Shown here one piece after another: positions 33,145 to 41,858 of a stretch of DNA of 64,000 nt (the stretch's first letter is position 1; the number at the start of each line of letters is the position of its first letter). Under the pieces are notes generated by a model, which saw nothing but the letters and a program-made list of their open reading frames with translations, did no database searches and was not told where the DNA came from. A program made the position numbers and the translations under genes. Source of the DNA: Bradyrhizobium sp. CCBAU 51627. GTDB lineage: Bacteria > Pseudomonadota > Alphaproteobacteria > Rhizobiales > Xanthobacteraceae. The stretch spans positions 1 to 64,000 of the forward strand of contig NZ_LBJG01000026.1 in NCBI RefSeq assembly GCF_028128765.1, in the 5' to 3' direction.

Positions 33145-34005
33145 ATGAACTACCGCCACGCCTTTCACGCCGGCAACTTCGCCGATGTCATCAAGCACAT
33201 CGTGCTGGCCCGCATCCTCACTTATTTGCAGGACAAGCCTGCCGCCTTCCGCGTCATCGACACCCATGCGGGCGCCGGCCTCTATGATCTCGACAGCGAC
33301 GAGGCGCGCCGCGGCGGCGAGTGGCTGACCGGGATCGCGCGGCTGATGCAGGCGCGCCTCTCCAACGAGACCGTTGCGCTGACCAGGCCCTACATGGACA
33401 TCGTCCGCGCCTTCAATCCGAAGGGTGAGCTCAAGGCCTACCCGGGCTCGCCGCTGATCGCGCGCGGCCTGATGCGGCCGCAGGACCGACTGGTGGCCTG
33501 CGAGCTCGAGCCGAAGGCGCGCAAGGCGCTGATCGACGTGCTGCGGCGCGACGAACAGGCCCGCGTGGTCGATCTCGACGGCTGGATGGCGCTGCCGGCT
33601 TTCGTGCCGCCGAAGGAGCGGCGGGGGCTGGTGCTGGTCGACCCGCCTTTCGAAGCCAAGGACGAGTTCGAAAGACTGGGCGAAGCCTTCTCCACCGCAT
33701 TCGCGAAATGGCCGACCGGTATCTATGTAATCTGGTACCCCGCCAAGAGCCGGCGCGCCACCGACACGCTGGCGCAGCTTGTGGCGCGCGCCGCGGCTGC
33801 CGCAAAGCCGCAGGGCAAATGCCTGCGTCTCGAATTCAGCGTGGCGCCGCAAGCCGACGGCGCGGCGCTGACCTCGGCCGGGCTCCTGATCGTCAATCCG
33901 CCATACACGCTGCAAAGCGAGCTCAAGACGATCCTGCCCGAGCTGGAAATGCCGCTCGGCCAAGGGGGCGCTGCCAGATTCCGACTAGAGGTGCCCAAGC
34001 CTTGA
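33145..34005 (+). CDS. rlmJ: 23S rRNA (adenine(2030)-N6)-methyltransferase RlmJ
   Basis: The 286-residue protein starts MNYRHAFHAGNFADVIKHIVLARI, the typical RlmJ opening that forms part of the SAM site. FRVIDTHAGAGLYDL gives the SAM-binding loop, and the catalytic motif VDPPFE lies near residues 169-174. RlmJ methylates A2030 of 23S rRNA before ribosome assembly. The length fits the E. coli enzyme. Confidence 0.95.
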   Translation: MNYRHAFHAGNFADVIKHIVLARILTYLQDKPAAFRVIDTHAGAGLYDLDSDEARRGGEWLTGIARLMQARLSNETVALTRPYMDIVRAFNPKGELKAYPGSPLIARGLMRPQDRLVACELEPKARKALIDVLRRDEQARVVDLDGWMALPAFVPPKERRGLVLVDPPFEAKDEFERLGEAFSTAFAKWPTGIYVIWYPAKSRRATDTLAQLVARAAAAAKPQGKCLRLEFSVAPQADGAALTSAGLLIVNPPYTLQSELKTILPELEMPLGQGGAARFRLEVPKP

Positions 34006-34269
34006 CACCACCCCGTAACACTCCGGCATTCTTGGGAAAAAGATGCAGGAGCGGTAGTCAATCTGCAACGAACCGTATTATGCTGTTTCCGTGACTGGCT
34101 TTACGTTCCGCTTCCGCGAATGGTTGCGGCGGAGTGAAGGCCTTAGAAAGATCCGGTCGGACCTTAGAGGTCCGCCCAAGGATGGCCAGCTCCCGGGCTC
34201 CGTAATGCCCGGTCATGTCGTGACGCGCGTCTGCGTTGCGACGGAGGAGCAATGAGGGGGAGTTTCCCG
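34006..34269 (+). promoter_or_regulatory. Long leader of the cold-shock gene
   Basis: No gene is seen in this 264-base gap. It includes a small perfect hairpin CGGACC-TTAGA-GGTCCG (34158-34174) and a GC-rich region around CAGCTCCCGGGCTCCG. Long structured leaders that change fold with temperature are known for cspA-type genes, so this is a candidate, but the transcription start was not located. Confidence 0.4.
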
Positions 34270-34485
34270 ATGGCCATGACGGGAACGGTCAAGTTCTTCA
34301 ACGGCGAGCGCGGCTATGGTTTTATCAAGCCGGACGACGGCGGTCGCGATGTCTTCGTTCATATCACCGCCGTGGAGCGGGCGGGACTGAAGGACCTTGC
34401 CGAAGGACAGCGTATCACATTCGAAGTCGAACCGGACAAGAAGGGGAAGGGCCCGAAGGCGGTCAATCTCGTGATCCTTTCCTAG
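34270..34485 (+). CDS. cspA: Cold-shock domain protein
   Basis: A strong ribosome-binding site (GAGGGGGAG) seven bases before the ATG at 34270 supports this start, giving 71 residues; an in-frame ATG at 34252 also exists. The single OB-fold has RNP1 as GYGFIKP and RNP2 as VFVHI, the aromatic and basic patches that bind single-stranded RNA or DNA. Members act as RNA chaperones, induced by cold or during growth changes. Confidence 0.93.
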   Translation: MAMTGTVKFFNGERGYGFIKPDDGGRDVFVHITAVERAGLKDLAEGQRITFEVEPDKKGKGPKAVNLVILS

Positions 34486-34509
34486 CGGACCTCACCCCAC
34501 GCAATCGGC

Positions 34510-34541
34510 GCAAAAAAGTCCCGGCCGCGAGCGGCCGGGAG
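34510..34541 (-). terminator. Terminator of the porin gene (minus strand)
   Basis: TCCCGGCCGC-GA-GCGGCCGGGA is a perfect ten-base stem. On the minus strand it is followed by CTTTTTTG, so it ends the porin transcript. It may also stop the converging cold-shock transcript, though no T run follows on that strand. Confidence 0.85.
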
Positions 34542-34572
34542 GCTGTTGTCCGGTATTTTCTTCTTCAAGCCA

Positions 34573-35196
34573 TCAGAAGTGATAGTTCACGCCTGCACGC
34601 ACGACGCTGGCGCTATAGCCGTTTGACACGCCTGTAATCGCGAACTGGCTCGTCGACAGATCGATGTAGAGATATTCGAGCTTCGCACTCCAGTTCGGCG
34701 CGAGGCCGACTTCCGCGCCGACGCCGGCGGTCCAGCCGGCCGTGGTGTGCGACTCTGTCCAGCCAAAGGTTTGCGCGCGCAGCTCGCCGAAGGCGAGGCC
34801 CGCAGTGCCGTAGAACAGCACATTGCTGAAGGCGTAGCCGGCGCGGCCGCGCAGCGTTCCAAACCAGGGATTGGAGAACTTCCACGGCGCGAACGTATCG
34901 TCGGCGCCGGCGGCCTCGATATCGCCTTCGACGCCGAAAACCCACGGGCCGTTCTGGAAATTGTAACCGGCCTGCACGCCACCGACGAAGCCGGAGGGCT
35001 TCACGGACGTGTTGCTCACCGAGCCCCACTCATAACCGAGGTTGCCGCCAAGATAGGGGCCGGCCCAGCTATAGGCATTGAGCGGCTGATTGACCGTATA
35101 GGGCGCACGCTGCCCGTAATTGAGATCGGCGGCATCTGCCGAAGCTGTCCAGCCGGCTGCAACCAACGCGGCTGCGCCCAAAACGAGCCCCCTCAT
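34573..35196 (-). CDS. Omp25/Omp31-like outer membrane beta-barrel protein
   Basis: The ATG at 35196, with GGAG six bases upstream, gives 207 residues beginning with a signal peptide cleaved near ADAAD. The mature sequence is an eight-stranded barrel pattern: WAGPYLGGNLGYEWG, VGGVQAGYNFQNGPWVFGVEGDIE, LRGRAGYAFSNVLFYGTAGLAFG, and the C-terminal VVRAGVNYHF with a terminal Phe for BAM recognition. These proteins are abundant envelope proteins in Rhizobiales. Transcription is divergent from uvrC. Confidence 0.92.
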   Translation of the reverse strand: MRGLVLGAAALVAAGWTASADAADLNYGQRAPYTVNQPLNAYSWAGPYLGGNLGYEWGSVSNTSVKPSGFVGGVQAGYNFQNGPWVFGVEGDIEAAGADDTFAPWKFSNPWFGTLRGRAGYAFSNVLFYGTAGLAFGELRAQTFGWTESHTTAGWTAGVGAEVGLAPNWSAKLEYLYIDLSTSQFAITGVSNGYSASVVRAGVNYHF

Positions 35197-35446
35197 CACA
35201 TACTCCAACGCAACTGCCGCAACGCCGTGCGATGCCCGCGCCGCCGCGCCAGGTCAGACCGCATGGTTACGGAACCACCACTTTTTCGCGTAGGATTTAT
35301 CGAGAGTTTTAAGTTAAAGGGCTGTTAAGACCCGTTACCGCGCTATTAACAAACTTAAGGAAGCGTTACCGGGAACTGCGCGCCCGCCTGTGCGTGCGGC
35401 ACGACCGGAACTTCAAATCGGTCCCCCCAGTGCCTAAATTCGCTCC

Positions 35447-37510
35447 ATGGTTCACGATTCCACCGACAATCCGGACGACGCACGCGCGCGCAAGCCGGCG
35501 CGGGCTGCCGCGACCGCCGATCTCCCGCCCGAGGGGCTGACACCGCCGGACCTCGATCCCGCCGTCGGCGGCGACGATGAGGACGATGCGCGACTGCCGG
35601 ATATTCTGGAAGAGAGCGGCGCGATCGGCGAGGAGCCGCTGGCGAGCGGTCACGAGGCGATCGAGCGGGCGGTCCGGCTCGCGCCGACCTCGCCCGGCGT
35701 CTATCGCATGCTCAGTGCGAACGCCGACGTGCTCTATGTCGGCAAAGCCAAGAACGTCAAAAAGCGCCTGTCCAGCTATGCGCGCCAAAGTGCACCGCTG
35801 CCGGCGCGCATTCTGCGCATGATTGCGGCCACGGTGAACGTGGAGATCGTCTCGACCACCACCGAGACCGAGGCCCTGCTGCTGGAAGCCAACCTCATCA
35901 AGCAGCTGCGGCCGCGCTTCAACGTGCAGCTGCGCGACGACAAATCGTTTCCCTACATCCTGATCACTGGCGACCATTGGGCGCCGCAGATCCTCAAACA
36001 TCGCGGCGCGCAGACCCGCCCCGGACGTTATTTCGGCCCGTTCGCCTCCGCCGGTGCGGTCAATCGCACCATCACCGCACTTCAGCGCGCGTTCCTGATC
36101 CGCTCCTGCACGGACTCCTTCTTCGAGAGCCGCACCCGCCCCTGCCTGCTCTACCAGATCCGCCGCTGCGCCGGCCCCTGCACCCGCGAGATCGACTTCG
36201 GCGGCTATACGACGCTGGTGCGCGAAGCCACCGACTTTCTGTCCGGCAAGAGCCATGCCGTGAAGCAGGAGCTTGCCGGCGAGATGGAGAAGGCCTCAGG
36301 TGAGCTTGAATTCGAGCGCGCCGCGCTCTACCGCGACCGCCTCGCCGCGCTGTCGGCGATCCAGTCGCAGCAGGGCATCAATCCGCGAACGGTCGAGGAA
36401 GCCGACGTGTTCGCCATTCACCAGGAGGGCGGCTTCTCCTGCGTCGAAGTGTTCTTCTTCCGCACCGGCCAGAACTGGGGCAACCGCGCCTATTTCCCGC
36501 GCGCCGAGAAGACGTATACGCCGGAGGAGGTGCTGGGGTCCTTCCTCGCCCAGTTCTACGACGACAAGCCGCCGCCGAAGACCATCCTGCTCTCTCACGA
36601 GATCGAGGAGATGGAGCTGCTCGCCAACGCGCTATCGGTCAAGGCCGGCCACAGGGTCGAGGTCATCGCGCCCAAGCGCGGCGAGAAGAAGGAGCTCGTC
36701 ACCCACGCGCTGACCAACGCGCGCGAAGCGCTCGGCCGCAAGCTCGCGGATACCGCAACCCAGAGCCGTCTGCTCGACGCCATGGCTGCGACGCTGAGCC
36801 TGCCGCATGCGCCCAAGCGCATCGAGGTCTATGACAACAGCCATATCCAGGGCACCAATGCGGTCGGCGCCATGATCGTCGCCGGCCCGGATGGTTTCGT
36901 CAAAAACCAGTACCGCAAGTTCAACATCAAGTCGGAAGGGATTACGCCGGGCGACGACTTCGCCATGATGCGCGAGGTGCTGGAGCGTCGCTTCAAGCGC
37001 CTGATCAACCCACCCGAGGACGCCGCAGCCAAAGCAAAGGACGACGATTTCCCGCAATGGCCCGACCTCGTGATCATCGACGGTGGCCGCGGCCAGCTCA
37101 ACGCCGTCCGCGAAATCTTTGCCAATCTCGGCCTCACCCAGGTGTCGCTGATGTCGGTTGCCAAGGGCCCGGATCGGGATGCCGGCCGCGAGACCCTGTT
37201 CATGCCGGAGCGAGAGGCGATCAAGCTCGAGCCACGCGACCCCGTGCTCTATTTCATCCAGCGCCTGCGCGACGAGGCCCACCGCTTCGTCATCGGCTCG
37301 CACCGCAAGCTCCGCAAGAAGGACATCCGCGAGGCCGGTTTGCAGGAGATTCCGGGCATCGGCCCGTCACGCAAACGTGCCTTGCTGCATCATTTCGGAA
37401 CCCTGAAGGAGATCGAACGCGCTTCGATCGCCGATCTCGGCAAGGTTCCTGGGGTGAGCGCGGAGAGCGCCCGCAGGATTTTCGACTATTTCCATCCCCA
37501 GCCTGGATGA
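35447..37510 (+). CDS. uvrC: Excinuclease ABC subunit UvrC
   Basis: UvrC makes both incisions around a UvrB-bound lesion. After about 75 low-complexity residues the GIY-YIG nuclease domain starts (SPGVYRMLSANADVLYVGKAKNVKKRL). A UVR-type helix follows near 280-300 (ASGELEFERAALYRDRLAAL), then the RNase H-like domain with IEVYDNSHIQGTNAVGAMIV and VIIDGGRGQL, and two helix-hairpin-helix motifs at the C-terminus (IPGIGPSRKRALLHHFGTLKEI). It is 687 residues, slightly long owing to the N-terminal tail. uvrB is also in the window, at 3688. Confidence 0.97.
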   Translation: MVHDSTDNPDDARARKPARAAATADLPPEGLTPPDLDPAVGGDDEDDARLPDILEESGAIGEEPLASGHEAIERAVRLAPTSPGVYRMLSANADVLYVGKAKNVKKRLSSYARQSAPLPARILRMIAATVNVEIVSTTTETEALLLEANLIKQLRPRFNVQLRDDKSFPYILITGDHWAPQILKHRGAQTRPGRYFGPFASAGAVNRTITALQRAFLIRSCTDSFFESRTRPCLLYQIRRCAGPCTREIDFGGYTTLVREATDFLSGKSHAVKQELAGEMEKASGELEFERAALYRDRLAALSAIQSQQGINPRTVEEADVFAIHQEGGFSCVEVFFFRTGQNWGNRAYFPRAEKTYTPEEVLGSFLAQFYDDKPPPKTILLSHEIEEMELLANALSVKAGHRVEVIAPKRGEKKELVTHALTNAREALGRKLADTATQSRLLDAMAATLSLPHAPKRIEVYDNSHIQGTNAVGAMIVAGPDGFVKNQYRKFNIKSEGITPGDDFAMMREVLERRFKRLINPPEDAAAKAKDDDFPQWPDLVIIDGGRGQLNAVREIFANLGLTQVSLMSVAKGPDRDAGRETLFMPEREAIKLEPRDPVLYFIQRLRDEAHRFVIGSHRKLRKKDIREAGLQEIPGIGPSRKRALLHHFGTLKEIERASIADLGKVPGVSAESARRIFDYFHPQPG

Positions 37511-37615
37511 ACTAAAGGGCCCCAAAAGGAAGCTAAAGTCATATGGTCGTCGCATCCCGTGCCCATTTGGGAACGGACGGTTGACCTTCAGCCTTGAGCG
37601 GTATTGGTAGGACGG

Positions 37616-38233
37616 ATGAACATCGCCACCACACGAGGGACGACCAGCCGCGCGATGTCCCTCCCGAACATCCTGACCTATGGCCGGATCGCCGCGATCC
37701 CCGTGGTAGTCGGATGCATCTACGCGCAATCGATCCTGGACTACCCGTTGTGGCTGCGCTGGGTCGCGGTCGCGATCTTCATCGGCGCCGCGGTGACGGA
37801 CTATCTCGACGGCTATTATGCCCGGATCTGGAATCAGCAATCGGCGTTCGGCCGGATGCTCGACCCGATCGCGGACAAGCTGCTGGTCGCCTCGTGCCTG
37901 CTGATGCTGGCCGCCGACGGCATCATCCATGGCTGGTCGTTGTGGGCTGCCATCGTGATCCTCTGCCGCGAGATCCTGGTCTCGGGCCTGCGCGAATACC
38001 TTGCCGCGCTGCGCGTCAGCGTGCCCGTGACCAAGCTCGCCAAATGGAAGACCACGGTTCAGCTCGTCGCAATCGGCTTCCTGCTCGCAGGCCCAGCCGG
38101 CGACGAGGTCGTCCCGGTGGTTTCGCTGATCGGCCTCGTCCTGCTGTGGGCCTCGGCGATTCTGACCATGTACACCGGCTACGACTATTTCCGCGCGGGC
38201 ATCCATCACCTCATCAAGGAGGACGAGGGATGA
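37616..38233 (+). CDS. pgsA: CDP-diacylglycerol-glycerol-3-phosphate 3-phosphatidyltransferase
   Basis: PgsA makes phosphatidylglycerol phosphate, the committed step to phosphatidylglycerol and cardiolipin. The CDP-alcohol phosphotransferase motif is complete: DYLDGYYARIWNQQSAFGRMLD followed by PIADK, matching D-x2-DG-x2-AR-x8-G-x3-D-x3-D. Several transmembrane helices surround it. I chose the ATG at 37616 because GGACGG precedes it. Its stop overlaps the moaD start, so pgsA, moaD and moaE form an operon. Confidence 0.95.
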   Translation: MNIATTRGTTSRAMSLPNILTYGRIAAIPVVVGCIYAQSILDYPLWLRWVAVAIFIGAAVTDYLDGYYARIWNQQSAFGRMLDPIADKLLVASCLLMLAADGIIHGWSLWAAIVILCREILVSGLREYLAALRVSVPVTKLAKWKTTVQLVAIGFLLAGPAGDEVVPVVSLIGLVLLWASAILTMYTGYDYFRAGIHHLIKEDEG

Positions 38234-38481
38234 AGGTGAAGTATTTTGCCTGGGTGCGCGAGCGCATCGGCAAGGCCGAGGAGACCGTCGAGCCACCCGC
38301 GAGCGTGCGCACCGTCGAGGAGTTGATCGCCTGGCTATCCGGCCAAGGCGAAGCCTATGCTCATGCCTTCGAGAAGCCGAAGGTGATCCGCACCGCGATC
38401 GACCATGCCCACGTCAAGGCGGACGCCGCCATCGCCGGCGCCCGCGAGATCGCGTTTTTCCCGCCGATGACCGGCGGCTAG
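38230..38481 (+). CDS. moaD: Molybdopterin synthase sulfur-carrier subunit MoaD
   Basis: The ATG lies in an ATGA overlap with pgsA. The 83-residue ubiquitin-like protein begins MKVKYFAWVRERIG and ends FFPPMTGG; the C-terminal Gly-Gly is thiocarboxylated and donates sulfur to make molybdopterin. It should act with MoaE, encoded three bases downstream. Confidence 0.95.
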   Translation: MKVKYFAWVRERIGKAEETVEPPASVRTVEELIAWLSGQGEAYAHAFEKPKVIRTAIDHAHVKADAAIAGAREIAFFPPMTGG

Positions 38482-38484
38482 GCC

Positions 38485-38967
38485 ATGAACTCCCCCGCCG
38501 CCACCTGCCCCGTCGCCATCCGCATTCAGGAAGATGACTTCGACATTGCGCGCGAGATCGCGGTCCTGACCAAAAGCCGCACCGATATCGGCGCCGTCGT
38601 CAGCTTCTCCGGCATCTGCCGCGCCGATGACGACAGTTCGAAGATCGCGGCGCTCACGCTCGAGCACTATCCTGGTATGGCGGAAGAAGAGATCAAGCGC
38701 CATGTCGACGAAGCCATCTCGCGCTGGCCGCTCAACGGCGTCACGGTCATCCACCGCGTCGGCCGCTTCATGCCGGGCCAGAACATCGTGCTGGTGCTCA
38801 CCGCCTCGCAGCATCGCCGAGCTGCATTCGAGGCCGCCGAGTTCCTGATGGATTATCTCAAGACGAGCGCCCCGTTCTGGAAAAAGGAAGAGAGCGCAAC
38901 GGGCACCGGCTGGGTCGAAGCCCAGGCCTGCGACGACGAGGCCGCCGCACGCTGGACCAAATCCTGA
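38485..38967 (+). CDS. moaE: Molybdopterin synthase catalytic subunit MoaE
   Basis: MoaE converts precursor Z (cyclic pyranopterin monophosphate) to molybdopterin with two MoaD molecules. The 160-residue sequence shows VVSFSGICRADDDSSKIAALTLEHYPGMAEEEI, the conserved HRVGRFMPGQNIVLVLTASQHR segment, and the catalytic Lys in FLMDYLKTSAPFWKKE. The stop overlaps the prmB start by one base. Confidence 0.95.
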   Translation: MNSPAATCPVAIRIQEDDFDIAREIAVLTKSRTDIGAVVSFSGICRADDDSSKIAALTLEHYPGMAEEEIKRHVDEAISRWPLNGVTVIHRVGRFMPGQNIVLVLTASQHRRAAFEAAEFLMDYLKTSAPFWKKEESATGTGWVEAQACDDEAAARWTKS

Positions 38968-39926
38968 TGGCAAAAGTTTCGAAAAAGGTCACGCGCGGCC
39001 GCGCCGCACCCAAGCTCGCCAAAGTCGGGCGCGGCGAGCTGCTCACGCTGATTGATTACGTCCGCTATGCGGTGAGCCGCTTCGTCGAGGCAAAGCTTGC
39101 CTTCGCGCACGGCACGACCGATCCGGTCGCCGAAGCCGTCTTCCTGGTTTGCGAGGCCCTGCATCTGCATCCCGACCAGTTCGAGAGCTTCGCCCACGCC
39201 CGCGTCACCGCGGTGGAAGGCAAGACGCTGCTCGATCTCATCCATCGGCGCGTGACCACGCGCAAACCGGCGGCCTATCTCGTCAACAAGATCTACATGC
39301 GCGGTCTGCCCTTCTATGTCGACGAGCGCGTCATCGTTCCGCGCTCCTTCATCGGCGAGCTGCTGGATTCGCATTTCGGCGGCGACGGGCAGCCTGGCTC
39401 GCTGATCGATGATCCCGCCTCCGTCGAGCGCGTGCTCGATCTCTGCACGGGATCGGGATGCCTTGCGATCCTCGCCGCGTATCATTTCCCGAACGCGACC
39501 GTCGATGCCGTCGACGTGTCCGAGGGCGCGCTTGAGGTCGCGGCGCGCAATGTCGGCGAACATGGGCTGGACGAGCGGATCACGCTGTATCGTGGCGACC
39601 TGTTCGCGCCGCTCGACGACAACAAGTACGATCTGATCGTCACCAACCCGCCTTACGTCGACGCCGAAGGCTTGGCGGCATTGCCGCCGGAATGCCGGGC
39701 CGAGCCCAAACTCGCCTTCGACGGCGGCGCCGACGGACTCGACATCGTCCGCCGCATCCTGCGCGATGCACCCGATCGCCTGACGCCGGACGGCGGCTTG
39801 ATCTGCGAGATCGGCCGCGGCCGCGAGCTGGTCGACGAGGCCTTTCCGGAACTGCCCCTGCTCTGGCTTGACACCGAGGAGTCCGAGGGCGAGGTGTTCT
39901 GGATCGCGGCCGCCGATCTCGGCTGA
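38967..39926 (+). CDS. prmB: 50S ribosomal protein L3 N5-glutamine methyltransferase
   Basis: This 319-residue SAM methyltransferase has the NPPY catalytic motif (VTNPPYVDAEGL) and the SAM loop LDLCTGSGCLAI. The helical N-terminal domain, with VAEAVFLVCEALHLHPDQFE, fits the PrmB/PrmC family. The RGLPFYVDERVIVPRSFIGEL segment before the core favours PrmB (L3) over PrmC (release factor). Its start overlaps the moaE stop, though its role is unrelated to molybdenum cofactor synthesis. Confidence 0.9.
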   Translation: MAKVSKKVTRGRAAPKLAKVGRGELLTLIDYVRYAVSRFVEAKLAFAHGTTDPVAEAVFLVCEALHLHPDQFESFAHARVTAVEGKTLLDLIHRRVTTRKPAAYLVNKIYMRGLPFYVDERVIVPRSFIGELLDSHFGGDGQPGSLIDDPASVERVLDLCTGSGCLAILAAYHFPNATVDAVDVSEGALEVAARNVGEHGLDERITLYRGDLFAPLDDNKYDLIVTNPPYVDAEGLAALPPECRAEPKLAFDGGADGLDIVRRILRDAPDRLTPDGGLICEIGRGRELVDEAFPELPLLWLDTEESEGEVFWIAAADLG

Positions 39927-40004
39927 TCGCGCGCGGCCGGCGGAACAAGTCAAATTCCGCCACGTTCATCCCCCGACGAATGTCTCGTTCTCGGAGGTGT
40001 CCGT

Positions 40005-40592
40005 ATGCTCGCGCCATCGGGCGAATTGCTGCGCGCCGGCATGGCGCTGAAGCTCAATCACGTCAAACGCGCCGCTCAATCCTATTTGCGCGACCAGACC
40101 AGCCAGGCAGCGGGAAAGGTGACATCTTACGCGGTAGCCGGCGGGCTATTCGCGGTCGCCGGCCTGTTCCTGATCGCCGCATTTTTCGTCGGACTGATGG
40201 CCCTGTACCGCTGGGTGGCCATCACTTACGGACAATTCTGGGGTTTTGGTGCCGTCGGGGCCGTGCTGCTGGTGCTGGCCGGGGCCTGCGCCGGTATTGC
40301 GATGGCGCAGATGAAGCGCAAGGCAAAGCCGGTCGTTCCGCTTGCCAGCCGTTTGCGCGTAGCGGTCGCGACGCCGCGCATTCCGCGCGGAACGGTCAAA
40401 CAGGCTGTAAAAGAGGTTGCGACGACAATTCCCCTGGTGCCGCTTGCGCCGGGCGAACGTGGCCATCGCGGCAACAGCTTTTCGGCTCGCACCGTCAGGC
40501 CCATGCAACTTGGCCTGATGCTCGCGGCGCTCACCCTGGTCGGATTCACCGCGGCGCGCCGGCGGCGTCCCGCCCGCAGACAGGATGCATGA
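40005..40592 (+). CDS. Holin-superfamily-like membrane protein, 195 aa
   Basis: After an amphipathic N-terminal helix, two hydrophobic segments lie at about 45-72 and 80-105, and a third near 166-180, followed by a short Arg-rich tail. The first part resembles proteins annotated as phage holin family (holin-X type), but it sits among housekeeping genes and no other phage gene is near, so a phage role is unlikely. Its stop overlaps the start of the YihY gene, so the two are probably translated together. Confidence 0.6.
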   Translation: MLAPSGELLRAGMALKLNHVKRAAQSYLRDQTSQAAGKVTSYAVAGGLFAVAGLFLIAAFFVGLMALYRWVAITYGQFWGFGAVGAVLLVLAGACAGIAMAQMKRKAKPVVPLASRLRVAVATPRIPRGTVKQAVKEVATTIPLVPLAPGERGHRGNSFSARTVRPMQLGLMLAALTLVGFTAARRRRPARRQDA

Positions 40593-41722
40593 TGCCGGCG
40601 CGACCAACCGAGCAGCTCGACAGCTGGCTGCTGGTCGCCGCCACGGCGGTGTTCGTGCTGACGGCAGAACGCTATTTCGGGGAGTCCGGGCTGATCCGGC
40701 CGGGACCGCCGCAAGACCATCGCAACAACGAAGCGAGTTCACCGGAAACCAATCCGGCAAGCGCGGCCATGCAGCCCGGCCACGGTCGCCGCTCCAAAAG
40801 CCCGCTCAAAATCTCGTGGGCCGGCTGGAAGGATATTTTCTGGCGCACCTATCAGCGCATCGACGACGATCGCCTGCTCGCGACCGCCGGCGGCGTGGTG
40901 TTCTTCGGGCTGCTCGCGATCTTTCCCGCCGTGACGGCACTCGTCTCGTCCTACGGACTGTTCGCCAATCCCGCGACCATCAGCGACAATCTCCAGAAGT
41001 TGGCGATGATGCTTCCCGAAGGCACGTTCCAGATTGTCCAGGATCAGGTCGGTCGTGTGGTGTCGAAGGGCAACACGGCGCTCGGCGCCACCTTCCTGTT
41101 CGGCCTCGTGCTCGCAATCTGGAGCGCCAATGCGGGCGTCAAAGCGATCTTCGACGCCCTCAACGTCGCTTATGAGGAGCGCGAGAAACGCAGCTTCATC
41201 AAGCTGAACATGGTGTCCCTCGCCTTCACGGTCGGCGGCATCGTAGCCCTGCTGGTCATGGTCGGCACCGTGGTCGCCTTCCCGCTTGCACTCGATCACC
41301 TCGGCATTGCGCCGGAGAGCAAGCTGATCGTCGCGCTGGCACGCTGGCCGCTGCTGTTCCTGATCCTGCTGGTGGCGCTCGCCATCCTCTATCGCTTCGC
41401 GCCCAGCCGCGATGCACCGCGCTGGCAGTGGCTGAGCCTCGGCGCGGTGACGGCCGCCATCCTCTGGATTGCGGGGTCGGCGCTGCTCTCCTGGTATTTG
41501 TCGGAATTCGCCAACTACAACGCGACCTACGGCTCGCTCGGGGCGGCCATCGGGTTGATGATGTGGATGTGGATGTCGGCCATCGTCATCATGTTCGGTG
41601 CCGAACTGAATTCGGAGATCGAGCGGCAGAGCCTGCGCGACACGACCACCGGACGGCCCAAGCCGATCGGCAGCCGCGAGGCCGTCCCGGCCGACACGGT
41701 CGGCGCCGCCGCGCCGTCCTGA
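40592..41722 (+). CDS. YihY/BrkB family inner-membrane protein
   Basis: I chose the ATG at 40592 (AGGA six bases upstream; another ATG at 40589). The first 80 residues hold one helix and a polar linker, and the remaining 290 form the YihY domain: GWKDIFWRTYQRIDDDRLLATAGGVVFFGLLAIFPAVTALVSSYGL, then NGGVKAIFDALNVAYEE-type NAGVKAIFDALN, and a last helix with GAELNSEIERQ. The family was once called RNase BN, wrongly; its members are now viewed as transporters or envelope proteins. The extra N-terminal helix is unusual. Confidence 0.88.
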   Translation: MPARPTEQLDSWLLVAATAVFVLTAERYFGESGLIRPGPPQDHRNNEASSPETNPASAAMQPGHGRRSKSPLKISWAGWKDIFWRTYQRIDDDRLLATAGGVVFFGLLAIFPAVTALVSSYGLFANPATISDNLQKLAMMLPEGTFQIVQDQVGRVVSKGNTALGATFLFGLVLAIWSANAGVKAIFDALNVAYEEREKRSFIKLNMVSLAFTVGGIVALLVMVGTVVAFPLALDHLGIAPESKLIVALARWPLLFLILLVALAILYRFAPSRDAPRWQWLSLGAVTAAILWIAGSALLSWYLSEFANYNATYGSLGAAIGLMMWMWMSAIVIMFGAELNSEIERQSLRDTTTGRPKPIGSREAVPADTVGAAAPS

Positions 41723-41858
41723 TCTCGCCGCTATCCCCTCGAATCAACAAAGATGTTAAGCTCGCCTTGCTCAGGGGGAGCATGAGGCGTGGCGGCTGCG
41801 AATTGCGGCCCGTGTTTTCCCGGATGAGGCAGTCAGCTCTTGAGGCGTAACGCGCGGC

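Noticed and set aside
40005..40592. A prophage lysis module suggested by the holin-like protein
   Set aside because: No endolysin, capsid, tail or integrase gene lies nearby, and the neighbours prmB and YihY are core genes.
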